Part shown: positions 1 to 6,555 of the stretch, piece by piece
Layout of the letters: each line of letters starts with the position of its first letter
How positions within the stretch are numbered: the stretch's first letter is position 1
Assembly: GCA_905371275.1 (NCBI GenBank)
Contig: CAJPLH010000023.1
Coordinates: 1-17,544 of the forward strand
Direction of reading: 5' to 3'
Length of the DNA stretch: 17,544 bases
Source of the DNA: Prevotellaceae bacterium
Lineage (GTDB): Bacteria > Bacteroidota > Bacteroidia > Bacteroidales > Bacteroidaceae
Made by a program: the position numbers and the translations under genes
The notes under the pieces: generated by a model
Database searches by the model: none
Seen by the model: the letters and a program-made list of their open reading frames with translations, nothing else
Told to the model about the DNA's origin: nothing

Positions 1-3
1 TCT

Positions 4-68
4 CGTGCGTGCGCACGCGATCTCGACTTTGAACAGCGATTTTGATTTTTTTCTGTCACAAGTGTCAC
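4..68 (+). repeat. Inverted module, left copy
   Basis: Bases 4-19 alternate strictly between purine and pyrimidine (CGTGCGTGCGCAC at the core). A T-rich run follows, then CTGTCACAAGTGTCAC at 53-68, which itself contains TGTCAC twice in direct orientation. The 16 bases at 53-68 are the exact reverse complement of 233-248. The alternating tract and T-run also have counterparts in the right copy, so this is a composite module rather than a chance word. Role unknown. Confidence 0.75.
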
Positions 69-232
69 AGAGTGGGAAATATAGGACTTCGACATAGAGG
101 AAAATGTAGACAAGAAAGAGAAGGTTTTCGAGGTTTCATCGACCTTGTTTGAGTGGGGTAAGCGATTTGTTTGTTAAAATGCGTCTAGGTGATTCTGTAA
201 TGGTTTGAAATATAGAGTGTTATGGTTGGGGC

Positions 233-295
233 GTGACACTTGTGACAGCAAAAAAGCAAAAACTCCTGTGATGCGTGCGTACGCGTACGCGCGTG
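233..295 (-). repeat. Inverted module, right copy
   Basis: GTGACACTTGTGACAG at 233-248 is the perfect reverse complement of 53-68. It is followed by an A-rich run and then a 25-base alternating purine-pyrimidine tract at 271-295, which contains the palindrome GCGTACGCGTACGC. The order of elements mirrors the left copy, with 164 bases between the two 16-base cores. Confidence 0.75.
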
Positions 296-386
296 AAAGG
301 GTGATTATATGTATTTTTACACTTCGAAAAGCTCTGTTTTTGGTGGATGGTTCGTAGATTGTTTTTTTGCCTCCTAACGTTCGCTG

Positions 387-496
387 AAAACAAGCCGTTG
401 TTTTTCATAAAACGACACGTTGTTTTCATCAAAACGACACGTTGTTTTTCATAAAACGATACGTTGTTTTCATTAAAACAAGCCGTCGTTTGAAAT
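387..496 (+). repeat. 22-bp tandem repeat, five units
   Basis: Five head-to-tail units of exactly 22 bp start at 387, 409, 431, 453 and 475. The three central units read AAAACGACACGTTGTTTT plus a short CAT-containing tail, with one base change in the fourth. The two outer units instead carry CAAGCCGT in the middle, and the last unit degenerates at its end. Each central unit is nearly palindromic (AAAACgAC/GTtGTTTT), as binding sites for dimeric proteins often are. No CRISPR-like spacers are present because the units are contiguous. Confidence 0.9.
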
Positions 497-535
497 GCAA
501 CAATGCGTTGTGCTGGTTGTTGCGTCCTATCCTAG

Positions 536-558
536 TCTAATGACCGATTGGGGATAAT
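536..558 (+). repeat. 23-bp dispersed repeat, copy 1
   Basis: The core GACCGATTGGGGATAAT and six bases before it are identical over 23 positions to 17065-17087. They also match the reverse complement of 16886-16908 at 20 of 23 positions. The copy lies 33 bases before the murF terminator stem. No opposite-facing partner was seen within 1-535. Confidence 0.9.
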
Positions 559-577
559 CTTGCCACAAAAAAAGGTA

Positions 578-627
578 GGCACAAAAAGAAAATGGCTGTG
601 TCGGAGTGAATTTGCGACACAGTCATT
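578..627 (-). terminator. Rho-independent terminator of murF
   Basis: AATGGCTGTGTC (591-602) pairs with GACACAGTCATT (616-627) over 12 bp with one G-U pair, around a 13-nt loop. Read on the minus strand, the stem is followed by TTTTCTTTTTG. It lies 111-160 bases downstream of the murF stop codon, so the murF transcript would carry a 3' untranslated region of about that length. Confidence 0.8.
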
Positions 628-737
628 GGGAGGATAGAAATGTGGAAAGAAGGAAAACGTATGTTGGGAGAGAAACGCTATCCTATTGTTGAAATGAAAT
701 CTTATCGTTGGGAGAGATGGAAAGATTTCGTTATCGA

Positions 738-2111
738 TTAGAGATATTCCGGCAGTTGGAACAGGCGCGTGCCATTTGACCCCTTGATGAGAATGAGTTT
801 ATCGGAAAGGGGGTGCGCTTGGAGTTCGGCTTTCACGGCTTCAACATCGGGGAAGGTGCGGAACAGTGCAGCCTCATCGGTAGACAGAGTGGTGAGGGCT
901 TGGGCAAATTCACTACCTACAACCCACACTTGTTGGCTGCCAGTGGTCAGCGCCAGTTGCAACACCTCTTTGTGAGCATCGGCAGAAGCATCGCCGAGTT
1001 CGCGCATATCGCCGAGAATCATCATTTTGTGAGCATCTTCCGTTTGTGCAAAACTGTGGAGTGCAGCGTGCATCGAAGATAGGTTGGCATTGTAGGCATC
1101 GATGATGAGGCGGTTGTGCTCCGTTTTGCGATATTCCGAGCGGTTGTTGTGAGGAGCGTAGTTGCGCAGTGCCTTGTCGATGGAAGCCACGTGGACGTTG
1201 TAGGTGAGTCCCACGAGTACAGCGGCCAAAGCATTGTCGAGATTGTAGGCACCGATGAGTTGTGTGGCCACTTCGTGCCATTGTCCCCCGTTTTTGCGCC
1301 AGCGGAAGGTGAGGAAGGGGTCGCACGACACGACTTCGCCTTCCACAACATAGCCGTGGTTGGGCGCACCATAGGTGAGTGTGGGCAATCCTACTGTATG
1401 TGGCGCAAGATGAGGGTTGTCTCCATTGAGGAAAACGAAAAGTGGAGTAGAACCTTCGCGAAACTGCACATTGCCATCGACCTCTTCGAGCAATTTCATA
1501 TTGCGCTGGCGAATGTTTTCGTAGAGTTCTGTTTTGGCTTGAATGACTCCTTCAAACGAACCAAATCCTTCGATGTGTGCTTTGCCGACATTGGTGATGA
1601 TGCCGCAGTCGGGCGCGACGATGTCGCTGAGCAATGCGATTTCTCCAATGTGGTTGGCACCGGTTTCGATGACAGCAAATTCGTGTTCCTCCGTGAGGCG
1701 GAGCAACGTGAGGGGCACACCGATGTGGTTGTTGAAATTGCCTTCGGTGTAGAGCACATTGAATCTCTCGGAGAGCACGGCAGCCACGAGTTCTTTGGTT
1801 GTGGTCTTGCCGTTGGTGCCCGTGATTTGAAGAATTGGGGTTTTGAGTTGTCGACGATGGTAGGCAGCCAATACTTGAAGGGCTGTGAGCGTGTTGTCCA
1901 CCAAGATGCAACGTTTGTCTTGTTGGGCAATGTTGATGTCGTCTACCACTGCGTAGGCACATCCAGCTTCGAGGGCTTGGAGTGCAAATTGGTTGCCATC
2001 GAAACTAGCGCCTTTGAGGGCGAAAAACAAGCTGTCTTTCGCCAAATGGCGCGTGTCGGTGGAAATGTGTGGGTGACGAAGATAGAGTTCGTAGAATTCT
2101 GCTATAGACAT
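738..2111 (-). CDS. murF: UDP-N-acetylmuramoyl-tripeptide--D-alanyl-D-alanine ligase (MurF)
   Basis: This cytoplasmic ATP-dependent ligase adds D-Ala-D-Ala to the UDP-MurNAc-tripeptide, the last cytoplasmic step of peptidoglycan precursor synthesis. The 457-residue protein has the three-domain Mur ligase layout. The N-terminal domain has the STDTR substrate-binding motif (17-21). The central ATPase domain has the P-loop GTNGKTTT (98-105) followed by the conserved ETGANHIGEI segment. The C-terminal domain includes IDAYNANLSSM. The length is normal for MurF, and there is no fusion to alanine racemase, which occurs in some Bacteroidetes. The ATG start at 2109-2111 lies about 19 bases from a good -7 promoter element. 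The gene is transcribed alone and divergently from folP. Identification is secure. Confidence 0.97.
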   Translation of the reverse strand: MSIAEFYELYLRHPHISTDTRHLAKDSLFFALKGASFDGNQFALQALEAGCAYAVVDDINIAQQDKRCILVDNTLTALQVLAAYHRRQLKTPILQITGTNGKTTTKELVAAVLSERFNVLYTEGNFNNHIGVPLTLLRLTEEHEFAVIETGANHIGEIALLSDIVAPDCGIITNVGKAHIEGFGSFEGVIQAKTELYENIRQRNMKLLEEVDGNVQFREGSTPLFVFLNGDNPHLAPHTVGLPTLTYGAPNHGYVVEGEVVSCDPFLTFRWRKNGGQWHEVATQLIGAYNLDNALAAVLVGLTYNVHVASIDKALRNYAPHNNRSEYRKTEHNRLIIDAYNANLSSMHAALHSFAQTEDAHKMMILGDMRELGDASADAHKEVLQLALTTGSQQVWVVGSEFAQALTTLSTDEAALFRTFPDVEAVKAELQAHPLSDKLILIKGSNGTRLFQLPEYL

Positions 2112-2130
2112 GAACGAATAGATTTAAGTG

Positions 2131-2138
2131 CAAAAGTA
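2131..2138 (-). promoter_or_regulatory. Probable murF promoter, -7 element
   Basis: On the minus strand this reads TACTTTTG, an exact match to the Bacteroidetes -7 consensus TAnnTTTG, followed by C. It would start transcription a few bases before the murF ATG, giving a leader of roughly 10-15 bases. No clean TTTG -33 element is seen at the expected distance (about 2159-2162). Confidence 0.6.
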
Positions 2139-2175
2139 GTAGTTATTGTTGAAAAAGAAAAATATAATGCAATTA

Positions 2176-2207
2176 TTTGTTTGTCGAGAAACAAAAAAGT
2201 AACTTTG
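2176..2207 (+). promoter_or_regulatory. folP-cdaA promoter (Bacteroidetes type)
   Basis: TTTG at 2176-2179 and TAACTTTG at 2200-2207 match the -33 (TTTG) and -7 (TAnnTTTG) elements of the Bacteroidetes housekeeping sigma factor, with a 20-base spacer, which is the normal distance. Transcription should begin near 2214. This places the in-frame TTG at 2177 inside the promoter and supports ATG 2225 as the folP start. Confidence 0.75.
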
Positions 2208-2224
2208 CAGGAAACTTAACGGCT

Positions 2225-3091
2225 ATGTATCCAACTCCACACTATACTTTAAACTTCCGCGGTAAATTAGTGGAATTGAAACGTCCTTGGGTGATGGGCA
2301 TATTGAATGTCACCCCCGATTCCTTCTATGCGGAATCTCGTACACCAATGGCAGAACCTGTTGTTATTGCAGAGCGTGCAGAAAAGATGATTTTAGAAGG
2401 TGCTGATATGATAGACGTTGGAGCGTATTCTTCTCGTCCTGGTGCGGATGATATTTCGCCTTTGGAGGAAATGAAACGTTTGGAGGTAGCACTCGCAGCT
2501 GTGCGAAATGTTGCCCCAGATGTGTATGTGTCAGTCGACACTTTTAGAGCGGATGTGGCTCGGCAGTGTGTGGAGCATTTGGGGGTGGACGCCATCAATG
2601 ATATTTCCGGAGGAGTGTTGGACAAATCTATGCCGAAGGTGGTGGCAAAGCTCGGTGTGCCTTATATCATCATGCACATGCAGGGCAAGCCAGAAACGAT
2701 GCAGCAGGCTCCCGAATATAAAGATGTTGTGGCTGAGGTGTTGGAGTTTTTGGCGCGACAGCAACAACGCTTTTTTGAAGCCGGTGGCAAAGATGTGATT
2801 GTGGATCCGGGATTTGGTTTTGGAAAAACTTTGCAGCACAATTATCGTTTGATGGATAGGCTCGAAGATTTTCACGAATTGCACGCCCCTCTTTTGGTCG
2901 GATTCAGTAGGAAATCGATGATATATAAACTGCTGGAAATCACACCTCAAGAGGCCTTGAATGGTTCGACAGCGCTCCACACGATTGCGATGATGAAAGG
3001 AGCTCACTTGTTGCGAGTGCACGATGTGAAAGCAGCAGTTGAGGCGCGTAGTTTGCTCGAGGTAATGTGGTCGTCGGCTGAAAATGAATAA
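2225..3091 (+). CDS. folP: Dihydropteroate synthase (FolP)
   Basis: FolP condenses 6-hydroxymethyl-7,8-dihydropterin pyrophosphate with p-aminobenzoate in folate synthesis and is the sulfonamide target. From ATG 2225 the protein has 288 residues and shows the family motifs in order: MGILNVTPDSF (24-34), DVGAYSSRPGA (64-74), VSVDTF (102-107), NDISGG (125-130), VDPGFGFGKT (193-202) and GFSRKS (226-231), ending in the RVHDV motif. The frame is open upstream to a TTG at 2177, but that codon overlaps the -33 element, so the ATG is preferred. cdaA follows after 58 bases on the same strand, probably in one transcript. Nothing suggests a sulfonamide-resistance (sul) allele, but single resistance substitutions cannot be excluded by eye. 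Confidence 0.97.
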   Translation: MYPTPHYTLNFRGKLVELKRPWVMGILNVTPDSFYAESRTPMAEPVVIAERAEKMILEGADMIDVGAYSSRPGADDISPLEEMKRLEVALAAVRNVAPDVYVSVDTFRADVARQCVEHLGVDAINDISGGVLDKSMPKVVAKLGVPYIIMHMQGKPETMQQAPEYKDVVAEVLEFLARQQQRFFEAGGKDVIVDPGFGFGKTLQHNYRLMDRLEDFHELHAPLLVGFSRKSMIYKLLEITPQEALNGSTALHTIAMMKGAHLLRVHDVKAAVEARSLLEVMWSSAENE

Positions 3092-3149
3092 CGGTGTTAG
3101 CCCTGCTATGCAGTGAGGAGAACATCAGCTAAAGAAAAGAAATCAACCC

Positions 3150-3917
3150 ATGTTAGAGTTCGGATTTAAGGATGTGCTAGACGTAGTGCTTGTGGCACTA
3201 TTATTGTTTTATTTGTATCGCCTGATGCGTGAGTCGAGTTCTGTGAATATCTTCACGGGTGTGTTGGTGTTTATTGTGGTTTGGCTTTTTGTATCGCAAG
3301 TGTTAGAAATGCGCTTGTTGGGCGGTATTTTGGATCGTTTGGTGAATGTGGGTGCATTGGCCATTATTGTGCTGTTTCAGGCCGAGATACGCCATTTCTT
3401 TTCGAGCATAGGTCGGCAGCGAGCGACGGTGTTGTTTAAGTGGATGCGTCGGGATAAAGAGAACGATGCATCGCGTGAAATCATTATGCCGATTGTGCGT
3501 GCTTGTTTGAACATGGGGCGGCAGAAAGTGGGCGCGCTCATTGTTGTGGAAGGTTTGGGCAGTTTGCAAGACGAGATAAACACGGGTGAATCGATTGATG
3601 CCAAGATTTCTCAACGTCTCATAGAAACAGTTTTCTTCAAGAATAGTCCTCTCCACGATGGGGCAATGGTGATCAGCAAGGGTTGCATCAAAGCCGCAGC
3701 TTGTTTGCTGCCTGTGTCGCACGATGATAATATCCAGAAGAACTTGGGATTGCGTCACCGTTCGGGACTAGGCATTACCCAAAAAACGGATTGTCTTGCG
3801 ATCATTGTGAGTGAAGAAACCGGCACCATCTCAGTTGCTTACAAAGGTACGTTGACATTGCGTCTGACATCGGAAGATTTGGAACAACGCTTAGCCAGCA
3901 TCATCGAATTGTGGTAA
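3150..3917 (+). CDS. cdaA: Membrane diadenylate cyclase (CdaA/DacA)
   Basis: This enzyme makes cyclic di-AMP from two ATP, a second messenger tied to turgor, potassium and cell-wall homeostasis. The 255-residue protein has three predicted N-terminal transmembrane helices (about 9-26, 35-53 and 62-80), then a cytoplasmic DAC domain. The catalytic DGA motif is present (170-172, in PLHDGAM), as is the RHRSG nucleotide-binding motif (202-206). The length is typical of the CdaA type, which is distinct from DisA. It sits 58 bases after folP, a pairing I recall as common in Bacteroidetes. No CdaR-like regulator or c-di-AMP phosphodiesterase is present in the window. There is no clear terminator stem after it, only a T-run at about 3952-3959. 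Confidence 0.96.
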   Translation: MLEFGFKDVLDVVLVALLLFYLYRLMRESSSVNIFTGVLVFIVVWLFVSQVLEMRLLGGILDRLVNVGALAIIVLFQAEIRHFFSSIGRQRATVLFKWMRRDKENDASREIIMPIVRACLNMGRQKVGALIVVEGLGSLQDEINTGESIDAKISQRLIETVFFKNSPLHDGAMVISKGCIKAAACLLPVSHDDNIQKNLGLRHRSGLGITQKTDCLAIIVSEETGTISVAYKGTLTLRLTSEDLEQRLASIIELW

Positions 3918-3964
3918 GGGCATAGTGGGGCAGAGAATGAGGGGAGAATAATTTTTTTATGAAA

Positions 3965-4012
3965 AAGAATTCGAGAAATATTCTGTTTTCTGCACTAGAA
4001 TTCTTATCTTTG
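3965..4012 (+). promoter_or_regulatory. Probable promoter of the mannoside operon, with a dyad
   Basis: TATCTTTG at 4005-4012 matches the -7 consensus TAnnTTTG, with a weaker TCTG about 19 bases upstream in place of TTTG. An 8-bp inverted repeat, AAGAATTC (3965-3972) and GAATTCTT (3998-4005), brackets the promoter and touches the -7 element, so it could be an operator. Transcription from here would give an untranslated leader of about 140 bases before the symporter start. Confidence 0.5.
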
Positions 4013-4157
4013 CGATAGCATTGTTCAAGTAGCAAACTGCATTTGTTTCACAGCAAGGAAATCAAACCGAATCATTACCATTTTATTCTAGTGTGCACGT
4101 GCTTCTTGAATTTCCGATGCTTGTCGTTTCTTGCTTGTCTAGAAAATAAGAGCCAAT

Positions 4158-5552
4158 ATGAATACCTCCAAGAACTTTTCTTCTATCCGTGAAAAAATAG
4201 GCTATGGTCTGGGCGATATGTCTTCTAGTATGTTTTGGAAGATATTTTCCTACTACCTCCCTATTTTCTATTCCGATGTTTTCGGGCTGAAACCTGCTCA
4301 CGCAGCGATGCTGCTTTTGATTACGAAACTTTATGATGCGATATCGGATCCCGTGATGGGGCTGATAGCTGACCGCACGCGTACGCGCTGGGGACGTTAT
4401 CGTCCGTGGTTGCTGTGGGTGGCTGTGCCGTTTGCTGTGGTGGGCATCTTTTCGTTTTATACGCCTGATGCAGACTACAACTTTAAGCACGTCTATGCCT
4501 ATGTGACTTATTTGCTGATGATGACAGTGTACACGGCCATCAACGTGCCTTATGGAGCTATGTTGGGTGTGATGACAGAAGACAGTAATGAGAAATCTGT
4601 GTTCTCGTCCTATCGTATGTTCTTTGCTTATATCGGTAGTTTCTTGGCAATGGGTCTGTTTGGACTCTTTGAGAAAGAGGTAATCGGTACAGTCAATGAA
4701 GCCGGCAAGGTCATCAAAGGGGTGGGTGATGCTTCTCCTATGCAGTGGACAATCATCGTGACAGTCATTGCTGCACTTTGTGCCATTCTCTTTGTGTTGT
4801 GCTTTCTGTTGACGCGTGAAAGAGTGCAATTGCCTGAACAAAAGGAGAAGCAGTCTATCAAGAAGGATATGAAAAACTTGCTCAAAAACAGTCCTTGGTG
4901 GTTGTTGTTGGGGGCAGGAATAGGTCAGTTGTTGTTTGGCTCCATTCGTGGAGGAGCTGCGGCTTATTATTTTGCGAATATATTGGGTACGAACGTACTC
5001 ATCACTTGCGCGGTGTTCTTGACCATTGGTGAATTGGCGCAGATGGCTGGTGTGGCTTTTGCCGTTCCTCTTGCTCAAAAAGTAGGTAAGAAGACCACTT
5101 TCTTCGGTTCTCTCATCTTTATTGCGGTGGTGAGTGCTGTGATATGGTTCCTCCCCGTCGATACGAATGCCGGTATGATTGGACTCATCGTTAGTCAAAT
5201 CGCCATTTGCATCGGCATCGGAGTAGGCGCACCTATGATTTGGTCTATGATGGCGGACGTGGCTGACTATTCCATTTGGAAACATGGCAATGCGAGCACA
5301 GGATTGATATTTTCCTCTTCCTCAATGGCACAAAAGTTTGGTGGCGCAATTGGTGGGTTCATCCTTTTGCAGGTGCTTGCTTTTGCAGCCTATAATAAGG
5401 ACATCACGGTGCAGGCTCCGGAAACATTGGCTGCTATTAAGTCATTGATGAGTTGGATTCCTGCGTTAGGAGCACTTCTAGGTGCTTTGTGCCTGTTCTT
5501 CTATCCTTTGACCACGAAGAAAATGACAGAAATACAAACTAAATTATCATAA
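4158..5552 (+). CDS. GPH-family sugar:cation symporter (MFS)
   Basis: This is an inner-membrane transporter of the glycoside-pentoside-hexuronide (MelB-like) family, driven by sodium or proton symport. The 464-residue protein is strongly hydrophobic, consistent with about 12 helices. It carries the family signatures GYGLGDM (15-21) and SDPVMGLIADRTRTRWGR (63-80) followed by YRPWLLW, the conserved region after helix 2. It is first in the operon, and its TAA stop overlaps the ATG of the GH130 gene by one base (TAATG), so the two are probably translationally coupled. By its position it should import the substrate of GH130, such as mannosyl-GlcNAc, mannobiose or mannosylglucose. That specificity is an inference from context, because sequence alone does not define GPH substrates. 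Confidence 0.93.
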   Translation: MNTSKNFSSIREKIGYGLGDMSSSMFWKIFSYYLPIFYSDVFGLKPAHAAMLLLITKLYDAISDPVMGLIADRTRTRWGRYRPWLLWVAVPFAVVGIFSFYTPDADYNFKHVYAYVTYLLMMTVYTAINVPYGAMLGVMTEDSNEKSVFSSYRMFFAYIGSFLAMGLFGLFEKEVIGTVNEAGKVIKGVGDASPMQWTIIVTVIAALCAILFVLCFLLTRERVQLPEQKEKQSIKKDMKNLLKNSPWWLLLGAGIGQLLFGSIRGGAAAYYFANILGTNVLITCAVFLTIGELAQMAGVAFAVPLAQKVGKKTTFFGSLIFIAVVSAVIWFLPVDTNAGMIGLIVSQIAICIGIGVGAPMIWSMMADVADYSIWKHGNASTGLIFSSSSMAQKFGGAIGGFILLQVLAFAAYNKDITVQAPETLAAIKSLMSWIPALGALLGALCLFFYPLTTKKMTEIQTKLS

Positions 5553-6553
5553 TGAGTAAACTTAAGATAGCAGGAGCTGCGCTCCCCAATATGCCTTGGG
5601 AAAATCGTCCCGAATCTTGTTCAGATGTTTTGTGGAGATATTCTGCAAATCCCGTGATTCCACGTGATCTTCTTCCCGATAGTAATAGTATTTTCAACTC
5701 AGCCGTAGTTCCTTTCAAGGATGGGTATGCTGGTGTGTTTCGTGTGGATGACAAGAACCGAAGAATGACGCTGCACGTGGGCTTTTCGAAAGATGGCCTG
5801 AAATGGGATATGAACCCCGACACCATCAAGTTTGAAGGTGCTGCACCTGAGGTGGCTGAATGGGGCTATGGCTACGATCCTCGTGTGGCTGAGATTGATG
5901 GCCGCTACTATGTGTCGTGGTGCAATGATCATCATGGGCCTACTATTGGTTTGGCATGGACGGATGATTTTGTGACTTTCCATCAACTGGAGAATGCCTT
6001 CTTGCCCTACAACCGTAACGGTGTGCTTTTCCCAAAGAAAATCAATGGACGCTTTGCGATGCTCTCACGTCCATCAGACACAGGACACACTGCATTTGGT
6101 GATATCTTTTATAGCGAATCTCCCGATTTAGAGTTTTGGGGACGTCATCGTCACGTGATGGCACCTGCTGAGTTCAAAGAGAGTGCATGGCAGTGCATGA
6201 AGATTGGTGCTGGTCCTGTGCCTATCGAAACTTCTGAAGGCTGGTTGCTCATCTACCATGGCGTGCTCCATTCTTGCAATGGCTATGTCTATGCCTTTGG
6301 TTCTGCGCTTTTGGATTTGGAACAACCCTGGAAGGTATTGGCTAGAAGCGGTCAGTATTTGATTTCTCCTCGTGAAATCTATGAATTGGCAGGCGATGTG
6401 CCCAATGTGACTTTCCCCTGTGCTTCATTGCACGATCCTGAAACGGGACGAATCGCCGTCTACTACGGATGTGCGGACACCGTGACAGGATTGGCTTTTG
6501 GATATATTCCCGAAATCATTGAGTTTACTAAACGTACCAACATATTGAAATAG
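5552..6553 (+). CDS. GH130 beta-1,4-mannoside phosphorylase
   Basis: GH130 enzymes cleave beta-1,4-linked mannosides with inorganic phosphate, giving alpha-mannose-1-phosphate and the released sugar. The 333-residue protein has no signal peptide and is cytoplasmic. It has the five-bladed propeller family pattern: YGYDPRV with the predicted general-acid Asp at residue 109, LSRPSDTGH (171-179), and KIGAGPVP...YHGV (217-238) contributing to the phosphate site. The family includes mannosylglucose, mannooligosaccharide and mannosyl-N-acetylglucosamine phosphorylases. Neighbouring GH92 genes and the absence of a mannobiose 2-epimerase favour a mannosyl-GlcNAc (N-glycan core) or mannooligosaccharide substrate over mannosylglucose. 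Only 2 bases separate it from the first GH92 gene. Family assignment is secure; acceptor preference is inferred. Confidence 0.94.
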   Translation: MSKLKIAGAALPNMPWENRPESCSDVLWRYSANPVIPRDLLPDSNSIFNSAVVPFKDGYAGVFRVDDKNRRMTLHVGFSKDGLKWDMNPDTIKFEGAAPEVAEWGYGYDPRVAEIDGRYYVSWCNDHHGPTIGLAWTDDFVTFHQLENAFLPYNRNGVLFPKKINGRFAMLSRPSDTGHTAFGDIFYSESPDLEFWGRHRHVMAPAEFKESAWQCMKIGAGPVPIETSEGWLLIYHGVLHSCNGYVYAFGSALLDLEQPWKVLARSGQYLISPREIYELAGDVPNVTFPCASLHDPETGRIAVYYGCADTVTGLAFGYIPEIIEFTKRTNILK

Positions 6554-6555
6554 AA

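Larger units (their letters stand above)
1..737. other. Gene-free, repeat-rich intergenic region
   Basis: No open reading frame here looks like a real protein. The only one of any length (minus strand, 220-432, 70 codons) runs through tandem and inverted repeats and has low-complexity composition. The stretch holds an inverted pair of modules (4-68 and 233-295), a 22-bp tandem repeat (387-496), a 7-bp inverted repeat GCAACAA/TTGTTGC (497-503 and 517-523), a 23-bp dispersed repeat copy (536-558), the murF terminator (about 578-627) and a direct repeat GTTGGGAGAGA (663-673 and 707-717). Its function is unknown. It could be the edge of a mobile or plasmid-derived segment lying to the left of the window. 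Confidence 0.7.

Noticed and set aside
220..432. Minus-strand 70-codon reading frame
   Set aside because: It crosses the inverted module and the tandem repeat, has low-complexity composition and shows no recognisable domain.
387..496. CRISPR array
   Set aside because: The 22-bp units are contiguous with no unique spacers, and no cas gene is nearby.
663..717. Direct repeat GTTGGGAGAGA (two copies, 44 bases apart)
   Set aside because: Only two short purine-rich copies with no associated dyad or gene; chance is a fair explanation.
1116..2219. Plus-strand 367-codon frame opposite murF
   Set aside because: It is antisense to a confidently identified gene; its length follows from murF codon composition and no family motif is visible.
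4083..5285. Minus-strand 400-codon frame opposite the symporter
   Set aside because: It is rich in His, Arg, Thr and Ser with no hydrophobic core, typical of antisense reading of a membrane-protein gene.
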